Below, in pieces: positions 57,947-64,000 of a stretch of DNA of 64,000 nt. The DNA is from Moorella thermoacetica (GTDB lineage Bacteria > Bacillota > DSM-521 > Neomoorellales > Neomoorellaceae). The translations under genes were made by a program, and so were the position numbers. Within the stretch, counting starts at the first letter, position 1. Each line of letters starts with the position of its first letter. Below the pieces are notes generated by a model. The model ran no database searches, was not told the origin of the DNA, and saw nothing but the letters and a program-made list of their open reading frames with translations. The DNA lies in the NCBI RefSeq assembly GCF_001267405.1, contig NZ_CP012369.1:398001-462000 (forward strand), in the 5' to 3' direction.

Positions 57947-58819
57947 CTACATGCATGCTGTTTCTTTAAATTCAACGGCCTCAACTACTACTACCGGTTT
58001 TTTCAGTCTTTTGGCTTTGGTTGAAGCCAGGCTGGCCATATTGACCAGGTTTTTGACGATATAGCTGCTGTCTTTACCACATTCGCGTATTTTTGAGCGA
58101 CGGCCTCCGGCTACGCCAGCAGAGATGGTGACCTTTATTTTACCGGGCCAATTTTCGTTGGCGAAGGCCGTGACAATTTGCCGGGCTAATTTTTCTGCTG
58201 CAGCCAGGGACCTGGTGGTAACAATAGCAAATTCATCGCCGGCATAGCGGCACAGGGTATCCTCATTCATGTTAATTAAATTTTTTAAGATTATAGTGGC
58301 CTGGCGCAGGACATTGTCACCATAAATATGGCCGTATTCTTTATTAATACCCCCAAAGTTATCCAAATCCAGAAAGATTATTGCTATCTCCTGGCCTCGT
58401 CTTAATAACTCCAGGGCTTTTTCATAAAAGATTTCGGCTTTGTTTAAACCCGTAAGGCTATCGGTATATTTGCCCAATTCCAGCATGATCTGGGCGTAGG
58501 TAATTATACCAACAATGTTGCTTTCCGAGGTAACTACCAGACGCTCAATCTTATTCTTGACCATTAATTTTTGTGCTTCTGTCAGGGAAGCTGTTGGTGA
58601 TATGGTGATCACTTTTCTCGTCATGGCATCGGCAACCAGCCGGTTTGGGTGAAACCTCCTGACATCCCTGGAAGTGATAATGCCTACCAGTTTTCCCTCT
58701 TCTACTACCGGGAGGCTGCCTATACCATAGCGTTCTATAATAGCGGCCGCCCGACCGACGCTTGCTAACGGGTCAATTGTATAAAGCTTCTCGCTTATAA
58801 GGCTTTTTACCGTGGGCAC
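57947..58819 (-). CDS. CBS-pair diguanylate cyclase (GGDEF)
   Basis: A 290-aa protein with two CBS domains (about residues 1-60 and 62-120) followed by a GGDEF domain (about 125-275). The CBS pair probably senses adenine nucleotides. The active-site loop reads RYAGDEF in place of GGDEF; AGDEF is a known variant that can be active. The metal-binding FLDLDNFGGINKEYGH region is present. No inhibitory RxxD site is visible just before the loop. The gene overlaps the stop of the upstream minus-strand gene by one base. The neighbouring divergent gene is controlled by a c-di-GMP riboswitch, so its product may act locally in the same pathway. Confidence 0.9.
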   Translation of the reverse strand: MPTVKSLISEKLYTIDPLASVGRAAAIIERYGIGSLPVVEEGKLVGIITSRDVRRFHPNRLVADAMTRKVITISPTASLTEAQKLMVKNKIERLVVTSESNIVGIITYAQIMLELGKYTDSLTGLNKAEIFYEKALELLRRGQEIAIIFLDLDNFGGINKEYGHIYGDNVLRQATIILKNLINMNEDTLCRYAGDEFAIVTTRSLAAAEKLARQIVTAFANENWPGKIKVTISAGVAGGRRSKIRECGKDSSYIVKNLVNMASLASTKAKRLKKPVVVVEAVEFKETACM

Positions 58820-59181
58820 TACAAATCCACCGTCCTGCTGACCTGGATGGTAATATTTATCTGGGCCTTAAGCACCATTTTATCGTCGGCGATGCGGTTA
58901 CTTTCTTCGATTACTACTGGGAGAAGCTTTTCTTTAGGGAGAAGCCTTAATAAAGATTTTTTTACTACTACGGCTTCGAAAGTCTCATGGTTTAGGCGTA
59001 CTATCTCATATTGTTCCGGCGAAACTGCATCTACCATACGCCTTACGGCTTCGGGACCGATAGGTGCTTTTTTACCAACGAACAAGATGTCCTGCATGGG
59101 GGGGATTTCAAATTCAGATAATTTTATGTTTACATCGGCTTTACGTAGCGGTTCTCGCGAGGAGGAAGTTTCCTGGGCCAT
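58819..59181 (-). CDS. Small protein of unknown function upstream of the CBS-GGDEF gene
   Basis: A 120-aa soluble protein with no signal peptide. It has a conserved-looking core (EFEIPPMQDILFVGKKAP and ISPEQYEIVRLNHETFEAVV-like VSPEQYEIVRLNHETFEAVV) and ends QINITIQVSRTVDL. No known domain is recognisable. The ATG at 59181 follows AAAGGAGGACC; a longer frame to 59214 lacks a site. It shares one base with the CBS-GGDEF start, so the two are translationally coupled and may form one signalling unit. Confidence 0.75.
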   Translation of the reverse strand: MAQETSSSREPLRKADVNIKLSEFEIPPMQDILFVGKKAPIGPEAVRRMVDAVSPEQYEIVRLNHETFEAVVVKKSLLRLLPKEKLLPVVIEESNRIADDKMVLKAQINITIQVSRTVDL

Positions 59182-59324
59182 AAAAAGCGGTCCTCCTTTC
59201 TTGCCTAAACACACATCATTTATTATACCCTTTTTTACTAAATTTGCCCATGGGGTTTGATATTAATTTTTCAAAGTCAACCACCCTGACAGTTAAAAAA
59301 TAGTTAAAAGTGACGATAAATATT

Positions 59325-59420
59325 TGTGAAAACCGCTAAAGGCGAACCTGACCGAAAGGCGGGGGCGCAAAGCCACGGGCCTAAAGCCTCAACAGGCCAT
59401 GGCAGCCGGGTTGCCGGATA
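59325..59420 (+). promoter_or_regulatory. Cyclic di-GMP-I (GEMM) riboswitch
   Basis: The hallmark segments of the GEMM-I aptamer occur in order: GGCGAACCTGACCGAAAGG, then GGGGCGCAAAGCC, then GGGCCTAAAG, and finally CCATGGCAGCCGGGTTGCCG. Downstream sequences up to 59,490 (GCCAATTTG...GCTGGC and a GC-rich stretch before TTTTTGCGGG) may form the switching hairpins. It precedes the copper-amine-oxidase-domain protein at 59502, so c-di-GMP should control that gene. Confidence 0.92.
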
Positions 59421-59501
59421 AGCCAATTTGAATATTGCTGGCAATTAGGGGCAACTACGGTTTTTGCGGGTTGTCTTAAAATTTTATAGGGGGTATGCAG
59501 G

Positions 59502-60398
59502 ATGAAGTACAAAAAATTAATCAGTATGCTGGCCATAGCGAGCCTGCTTCTGCCGGCGGGGATGGCTTATGCCCGCCCGGGCAATGGTAACAGTGACCAT
59601 GGGGCCGGTAAGTATGTAATGGCGTCGGGAACGGGGAATAATCATGAAGAAGATAGTCAATTAGGAGATGAATTGAAAGATCAAGAAAGGGGAGAACAAG
59701 GAGAAGCAAACATTGAAGAAGAAAATGGATTAAACGAACAGGAACGGGAAGCCAAGGGAGAATCCCAGGAAAATGATTCTCACCATTCTGAGCAACAGTT
59801 GAAAAAAGAGGTGCGGCAAAGGGAAGAAATCCAGGTACGTGAAGAAGCCCAACACGCTGGATTGGAAAAATTCCAGGGCCGAATCCGGGTTAAAAATAAA
59901 GAAATTAATTTTGATGTGCCGCCAGTGATTAAAGCCGGCCGCACCCTGATCCCTGTCAGAGCGGTTACGGAAGGTCTGGGCGCAACTGTTAACTGGGATG
60001 AGGCAACAAATGCCGTGACTATAGCCAAAAATGGAGTTACGGTAGTACTTATCCCCGGCAGCGCGGAAGTAACCGTTAATGGCACAAAAATAAATTTGGA
60101 TGTGCCAGCTCTATTAATCAGCAACCGTACTTTTGTGCCCTTGAGGTTCTTGAGTGAAGTATTTAAAGAAAAAGTAAATTATAATGACGCCACTGGCGAC
60201 ATTGATGTTGAAGAAGGCGAGGGAGAGGCGACCTCCACGACTCCGGCAACGTCACCGAGCACCAGCCCGACTGCTACAGAAGTTCCAGCAGGTACGGACA
60301 CTGTGTCCACAGCCGGCAACACAGCCAGCACTACCACGACCTCTCCTCCTTCCATCCCTGCGCCAACTACAACTACCTCCTCAATACCTGCCGCTTAA
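59502..60398 (+). CDS. Secreted copper-amine-oxidase-N-domain (stalk) protein under c-di-GMP control
   Basis: Secreted protein (298 aa). Residues 1-25 are a signal peptide ending AYA. Residues about 35-115 are highly charged and rich in Glu and Gln. The centre (about 125-240) has two stalk-type repeats of the copper-amine-oxidase N-domain, with AGRTLIPVRAVTEGLGATVNW and SNRTFVPLRFLSEVF (quoted in parts). The last 55 residues are Thr/Ser/Pro-rich, like a cell-wall-spanning or glycosylated tail. No catalytic site is seen. The ATG follows TAGGGGGTATGCAGG. The c-di-GMP riboswitch upstream suggests a surface or biofilm role. Confidence 0.88.
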   Translation: MKYKKLISMLAIASLLLPAGMAYARPGNGNSDHGAGKYVMASGTGNNHEEDSQLGDELKDQERGEQGEANIEEENGLNEQEREAKGESQENDSHHSEQQLKKEVRQREEIQVREEAQHAGLEKFQGRIRVKNKEINFDVPPVIKAGRTLIPVRAVTEGLGATVNWDEATNAVTIAKNGVTVVLIPGSAEVTVNGTKINLDVPALLISNRTFVPLRFLSEVFKEKVNYNDATGDIDVEEGEGEATSTTPATSPSTSPTATEVPAGTDTVSTAGNTASTTTTSPPSIPAPTTTTSSIPAA

Positions 60399-60407
60399 GT
60401 GGTAACC

Positions 60408-60436
60408 AAAACCCTGCTCTAAAAAGCAGGGTTTTT
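60408..60436 (+). terminator. Terminator after the stalk protein
   Basis: AAAACCCTGCT (60408-60418) pairs with AGCAGGGTTTT (60425-60435), followed by TT. A strong intrinsic terminator. Confidence 0.9.
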
Positions 60437-60846
60437 TACCGAAGATAGGCTAGCCGCGGCCCACACACCCACCGGGGCAGGCTATGATTTCTACATAAAG
60501 TTAAATTGCTTGCCGGTGTAAAATTAATTTAATTTTAAAGGTGGCTTAATACGTTTATAACGACCGCGTGCTATCATAAACCTTGAGCAAAGCCCTCTGA
60601 CCTCCTTTAAAATATATACCCTACCACACCCGGATATATCCGGGATTTTTTTTACAGGGATAAATAGAGACATTGGCGCAGCTGTTGAGGTTACGGAGGA
60701 AACGGCGGCCATGATTGATGAGCAGGCAGGTATCGGTCGGGCGGCCCGGGAGTTTTTTGTCGCTATAGCGACGGCGGTAGGTGATATACGGCAGGAAAAT
60801 GGCCGCCAGTGTGGAATAGAATCACTCTAGCAAAAGGTTAATACCC
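60437..60846. other. 410-bp gap with a possible decayed coding fragment
   Basis: No intact gene is supported. A plus-strand stretch at about 60,657-60,830 is open without a proper start and reads INRDIGAAVEVTEETAAMI, then DEQAGIGRAAREFF and IATAVGDIRQENG, which faintly resembles the tail of a chemotaxis transducer. This may be a gene remnant. Confidence 0.3.
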
Positions 60847-60937
60847 AAGGGATGGGGTTCCCTTTAAATCTGCGCTGGTGCAGTGATGACCCCTACGCGG
60901 GGGGGTAAAGTTTCCCCGGGGTAGGGGTTTATTTTTT
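60847..60937 (+). promoter_or_regulatory. Fluoride (crcB) riboswitch with terminator
   Basis: The crcB-motif aptamer is seen as AAGGGATGGGGTTCCCTTTA, then CTGCGC, then GTGATGACCCCTAC (ending 60896). The last part ACCCCTAC (60889-60896) can also pair with GTAGGGGT (60921-60928), which is followed by TTATTTTTT, making a terminator that competes with the aptamer. Fluoride binding should therefore allow transcription of the two crcB genes that follow. Confidence 0.93.
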
Positions 60938-60964
60938 GCCGCCATGGGAGGAATGATATTCACC

Positions 60965-61387
60965 ATGCTCTACCTTTACCTTGCCGTAGGAGGATTTTGT
61001 GGCGCTGTCGGCCGTTATTTCCTGGCTAGTTTTATCAACCGTCTCTGGCCAGGTTCCTTTCCCCTGGCTACCTGGATCATTAACCTGGGCGGTTGCCTGG
61101 CCATGGGCTTTATCCTGACCTATACCCTGGAACGACTGGTCATGGGCCCGGAATTGCGCCTGGGGCTTACTACAGGGATGCTCGGTGCCTTCACCACCTT
61201 TTCCACCTTCAGTGTGGAAACCCTCCACCTGCTCCAGGGAGAAAAAATTCCCCTGGCCCTCCTTTACCTCTTCGCTTCCCTGGCCGGGGGACTTATCTGT
61301 ATGCAAACCGGTATTTTTTTAGCGCGCCTGCCCTTATCTTCAAAAGCATTGAGTAGTATAATAACCAGGGAGGATGGGGAGGAGTAA
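60965..61387 (+). CDS. crcB: Fluoride channel CrcB/Fluc, subunit 1
   Basis: Small membrane protein (140 aa) with four transmembrane helices, the fluoride-export channel family. The conserved region GGFCGAVGRYFLA, NLGGCLAMGF and GMLGAFTTFSTFSVET are all present. Upstream in-frame ATGs at 60944 and 60953 flank or overlap the GGGAGGA ribosome site, so 60965 is more likely. The stop overlaps the second crcB start (TAATG). Paired crcB genes usually form a heterodimeric channel. Confidence 0.93.
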   Translation: MLYLYLAVGGFCGAVGRYFLASFINRLWPGSFPLATWIINLGGCLAMGFILTYTLERLVMGPELRLGLTTGMLGAFTTFSTFSVETLHLLQGEKIPLALLYLFASLAGGLICMQTGIFLARLPLSSKALSSIITREDGEE

Positions 61388-61755
61388 TGGCCTGGCTCTA
61401 TGTAGGCTGTGGCGGGATTGCCGGGACCCTGGCCCGTTTCCTGCTAAGTCGCTGGCTGGGAAATCGCGTCCGGGGTACCTGGCCCCTGGGTACCCTGTTC
61501 GTCAACTTAAGCGGAGCCTTTCTGCTAGGCCTGCTCCTGGCCCTGCCCCAGGGAAGGTTACCGGCTAACGTGACCCTGGCCTTGGGGACAGGGTTTGTGG
61601 GAGCCTATACTACCTTTTCAACCTTCACCTATGAAACCGTCACCATGATTGGCGATGGCGAGGGTAAACGGGCCCTGGCCTACAGCCTGGGGAGCATTCT
61701 GGGAGGCTTGCTCCTGGCCTGGCTGGGCTGGCTGGCGGCAGGGAGTTTATTTTAG
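61387..61755 (+). CDS. crcB: Fluoride channel CrcB/Fluc, subunit 2
   Basis: Second Fluc subunit (122 aa), with four predicted helices and the motifs GGIAGTLARFLL, NLSGAFLLG and GFVGAYTTFSTFTYET. It differs clearly from the first copy, as expected for dual-topology pairs that diverged into fixed opposite orientations. The start overlaps the first crcB stop; GGGGAGG in the end of that gene serves as ribosome site. Same fluoride-riboswitch transcript. Confidence 0.94.
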   Translation: MAWLYVGCGGIAGTLARFLLSRWLGNRVRGTWPLGTLFVNLSGAFLLGLLLALPQGRLPANVTLALGTGFVGAYTTFSTFTYETVTMIGDGEGKRALAYSLGSILGGLLLAWLGWLAAGSLF

Positions 61756-61764
61756 GCTGGAGGG

Positions 61765-62142
61765 ATGGGTATGACCGGCACGAGGGCCAAGCGTTTGACG
61801 GTTTATCTGGGGGAGGGTATGAAGTGGCAGGGTATGGCCCTTTACCATGCTCTGGTTCTCGAATTAAAGGCCGCCGGCCTGGCTGGGGTTACTGTAGTCC
61901 GTGGTATCGAGGGATATGGCAAGCGTAAGCAGCTGTATGCCTCACGCCTCCTGGAGCTCTCCGCCGATCTGCCGGTTCTTGTTGAGGCAGTGGACAGCCC
62001 CGAAAAGATAAACGCCGTGTTGCCCCGGGTCCGGGAGATGGTCCAGCAGGGCTTGATTACCCTGGCGGATGTGGAAATCATCTCCTCTGCCGGAACTGCC
62101 AGCAACAAGGAAAATAGCCCCGGCCCGGGGAGGAGAGCTTGA
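61765..62142 (+). CDS. DUF190 family protein
   Basis: DUF190 protein (125 aa), a small PII-like alpha/beta fold found next to crcB in many bacteria. The pattern RLTVYLGEGMKWQGMALYHA and AGLAGVTVVRGIEGYG is diagnostic. ATG at 61765 or 61771 both lie behind GGAGGG. It begins 9 bp after the second crcB gene and should be induced by fluoride with it. A direct role in fluoride resistance is not established as far as I know; regulation of the channel is a plausible inference. Confidence 0.88.
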   Translation: MGMTGTRAKRLTVYLGEGMKWQGMALYHALVLELKAAGLAGVTVVRGIEGYGKRKQLYASRLLELSADLPVLVEAVDSPEKINAVLPRVREMVQQGLITLADVEIISSAGTASNKENSPGPGRRA

Positions 62143-62203
62143 CAGGGCCAGGGGTTTTTGCTAATATATCGCTACGGAAAGCCGTGATGGTACCGAATAA
62201 CGG

Positions 62204-62278
62204 GCGGAAGTAGCTCAGTGGTAGAGCATCGCCTTGCCAAGGCGAGGGCCGCGGGTTCAAATCCCGTCTTCCGCTCCA
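62204..62278 (+). tRNA. tRNA-Gly(GCC)
   Basis: Acceptor GCGGAAG pairs with CTTCCGC; anticodon loop CTTGCCA (GCC); T-loop GGTTCAAATCC; CCA encoded. Confidence 0.96.
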
Positions 62279-62292
62279 TATTTTTGCTTATT

Positions 62293-62327
62293 AGTACCTC
62301 GGACCTGACCCGTCCGAGGTACTCTTT
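62293..62327 (+). terminator. Hairpin after tRNA-Gly
   Basis: AGTACCTCGGAC (62293-62304) pairs perfectly with GTCCGAGGTACT (62312-62323), followed by CTTTC. The T-run is weak but the 12-bp stem is strong. Confidence 0.7.
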
Positions 62328-62463
62328 CACAGGCTATTTTTTATTATTTTAGCAGGAAAAGCTTCAGGCACGGCGAAATAAATCCTGAAGGTATTTTTAG
62401 ACAAACGGATGGTCATAATGAATGGCGTCCAGTAGTCGGGAGTAGGGAGGAGCAAATAAGTAG

Positions 62464-63804
62464 ATGAAGGCTGCCGTAGAAAAACTGGATAAAAACCAGG
62501 TACTCCTGGAAGTAGAAGTTGAAGCCCCCAGAGTCCAGAAGGCTATAGACCAGGCATATCGTCGACTGGTAAAGCAGGTCAATATTCCAGGATTCAGGAA
62601 GGGCAAAGCCCCTCGCTTTATCCTGGAGCAATATATTGGCAAGGAGCCTATTTATAACGAGGCAGCGGAGATTGTTATTCCTCCGGCTTATGAAGAAGCT
62701 GTGGCCGAACACCAGCTGGAACCCATCGACCGGCCGGAGGTTGAGATAGTTAAAGTAGAAGATGGAGAACCCCTGGTTTTTAAAGCCAGGGTGGAGGTTA
62801 AACCGGAAGTCCAGCTTGGTCCCTACACCGGCCTGGAGGTGGAACGCCAGGAAGTAGAGGTAACAGAAGCCGATATCGATGCTTACCTGAAGCGGCTGCA
62901 GGAGCGTTATGCCGAGCTGGAGGTAATCGAGGACGAACCGGCAGCAGCCGGTGATATTGTTACCATTGACTTCAAGGGCACCGTGGACGGCCAGCCTTAC
63001 CCGGGAATGGAAGGGAACAACTACCCCCTGGAGCTGGGTTCAGGCACCTTTATAACCGGTTTTGAGGAGCAACTGGTTGGTGCCAGGGTAAATGAAGAAC
63101 GCACCGTTAATGTCACTTTCCCTTCCGACTACCACGAAAAGGATCTGGCCGGTAAAGAAGCCGTTTTCCAGGTCACCGTGCGGGGGATAAAACGTAAGAA
63201 ACTGGCTCCCCTTGATGATGAGTTTGCCAAAGATGTGAGCGAGTGCGAGACCCTGGCGGACCTGCGCCAGGATATCCGCCGGCGCCTGGAGGAAAGCCAG
63301 AAACAGCGAGTTGAAGCCGCAGTTCGGCAGGCCGTGGTGGAAAAGGCTGTCGCTGCGGCCACGGTGGAACTCCCGGAAGTTATGGTGGAACGGCGTATCG
63401 ATGCCCGGATCCGGGAACTTGAGCGCAACCTACAGGCCCAGAAGATGACCCTGGAGGAGTTCTTAAAGAACACTGACAAGACTATTGGTGATTTAGAAAA
63501 AGAATTCCGGCCCGGGGCCGAAAGGGACGTAAAAACGGAACTGGTTCTGGAAGCTATTGCCAAAGCTGAAAATATCCAGCCCAGCCAGGAAGAGATTGAT
63601 GCCGAAATCGAGAGGATGGCCAGGATTTTCCGGCAAGATCCGGATACTGTACGGAAGAATTTGGGCGACTTGTCCGTCCTGAAATACGATATAATGATTA
63701 AAAAGACCATAGATTTTCTGGTAGAGCACAGCAAGCCCGTACCGCCCCGGGAACAGGGCGCGGCAGGGGAAACAGCAGAAACAGCGGAAGCTACGCCGGC
63801 TTAA
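62464..63804 (+). CDS. tig: Trigger factor chaperone
   Basis: Trigger factor (446 aa), ribosome-bound chaperone and peptidyl-prolyl isomerase. The ribosome-docking signature PGFRKGKAPRF is near residue 41. The FKBP-type isomerase domain lies at about 160-245 (GDIVTIDFKGTVDG, LGSGTFITGFEEQLVGA). The C-terminal helical domain follows. The last residues are Ala/Glu/Thr-rich. The ATG lies 11 nt after GGGAGGAG. It is followed 41 bp later by clpP, the usual order tig-clpP-clpX. Confidence 0.97.
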   Translation: MKAAVEKLDKNQVLLEVEVEAPRVQKAIDQAYRRLVKQVNIPGFRKGKAPRFILEQYIGKEPIYNEAAEIVIPPAYEEAVAEHQLEPIDRPEVEIVKVEDGEPLVFKARVEVKPEVQLGPYTGLEVERQEVEVTEADIDAYLKRLQERYAELEVIEDEPAAAGDIVTIDFKGTVDGQPYPGMEGNNYPLELGSGTFITGFEEQLVGARVNEERTVNVTFPSDYHEKDLAGKEAVFQVTVRGIKRKKLAPLDDEFAKDVSECETLADLRQDIRRRLEESQKQRVEAAVRQAVVEKAVAAATVELPEVMVERRIDARIRELERNLQAQKMTLEEFLKNTDKTIGDLEKEFRPGAERDVKTELVLEAIAKAENIQPSQEEIDAEIERMARIFRQDPDTVRKNLGDLSVLKYDIMIKKTIDFLVEHSKPVPPREQGAAGETAETAEATPA

Positions 63805-63845
63805 CTGTGATCTCTGAACGATTTTAACGTGGAGGTGTGTTGGCA

Positions 63846-64000
63846 GTGTCAGTTCTGGTACCAATGGTTGTCGAGCAGACCAGCAGGGGCGAACGGGCTT
63901 ATGATATCTATTCCCGCCTATTGAAGGACAGGATCATTTTCCTGGGGAGTGCCATTGACGATCATGTAGCCAACCTGGTCATTGCCCAGATGCTTTTTCT
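63846..64000 (+). CDS. clpP: ATP-dependent Clp protease proteolytic subunit (3' end outside window)
   Basis: The first 51 codons of Clp[36 protein letters not shown] and [11 protein letters not shown] are nearly invariant in the family. The GTG at 63846 is preceded by GGAGGTG with somewhat long spacing. The Ser-His-Asp active site lies beyond the window. Confidence 0.95.
   Translation, partial: MSVLVPMVVEQTSRGERAYDIYSRLLKDRIIFLGSAIDDHVANLVIAQMLF

Overview
The window is G+C-rich bacterial DNA, 64 kb, densely coded with short intergenic gaps. SpoVR, YhbH, PrkA and GerMN genes point to an endospore-forming Bacillota. The gene content (cupin-type phosphoglucose isomerase, AddAB, a type I-C CRISPR system, the PrkA-YhbH-SpoVR operon, a c-di-GMP riboswitch) fits a thermophilic acetogen of the Moorella type. 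That taxon is inferred from gene content and recollection, not from a search.

Layout. 1-12.5 kb: recombination and repair, with the 3' part of an SbcD/YhaO-like nuclease, a YhaN/SbcC-like ATPase with a membrane hairpin, then addB and addA. 12.7-15 kb: an AT-richer accessory patch with hicBA, a frameshifted ImmA-like peptidase, a lipoprotein and a 21-bp perfect inverted repeat. 15.1-22.1 kb: a complete Wadjet operon jetABCD on the plus strand. 22.19-23.88 kb: a CRISPR array of 24 identical 37-bp repeats starting 48 nt after jetD and read on the minus strand. 24.0-31.8 kb: the minus-strand type I-C operon cas3-cas5-cas8c-cas7-cas4-cas1-cas2. A divergent WYL regulator at 32.0 kb has lost most of its C-terminal domain.

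33-41 kb: minus-strand zinc-ribbon and trypsin-like protease genes (the latter frameshifted), a chemotaxis transducer with its sensor at the C-terminus, an acyl-CoA ligase, an HD-GYP-like protein, and a small siroheme/4Fe-4S protein with a Cys-rich partner. 41.5-44.3 kb: a zinc ribbon, queG, cupin glucose-6-phosphate isomerase and an unknown protein. 44.4-48.9 kb: prkA-yhbH-spoVR. 48.9-51.8 kb: phenylacetate-CoA-ligase-like enzyme, tandem ACT protein and a hisC-type aminotransferase. 51.9-57 kb: cell-wall and nucleotide genes (GerMN lipoprotein, amidase, murI, rph, rdgB). 57.2-57.7 kb: six tRNAs behind one promoter. 57.9-60.4 kb: c-di-GMP signalling (CBS-GGDEF enzyme; divergent riboswitch-controlled surface protein). 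60.8-62.1 kb: a fluoride riboswitch with two crcB genes and a DUF190 gene. 62.2-64 kb: tRNA-Gly, tig and the start of clpP.

The most interesting region is the defence island at 12.7-32.8 kb. Two diverged CRISPR-repeat-like sequences sit inside the cas operon, just before cas4 and just before cas1. A GACA/TGTC inverted repeat overlaps the apparent cas promoter, opposite a deletion-bearing WYL regulator. Several conserved proteins (AddA, JetC, QueG) carry Gly/Pro/Asp-rich inserts or tails not expected from their families.
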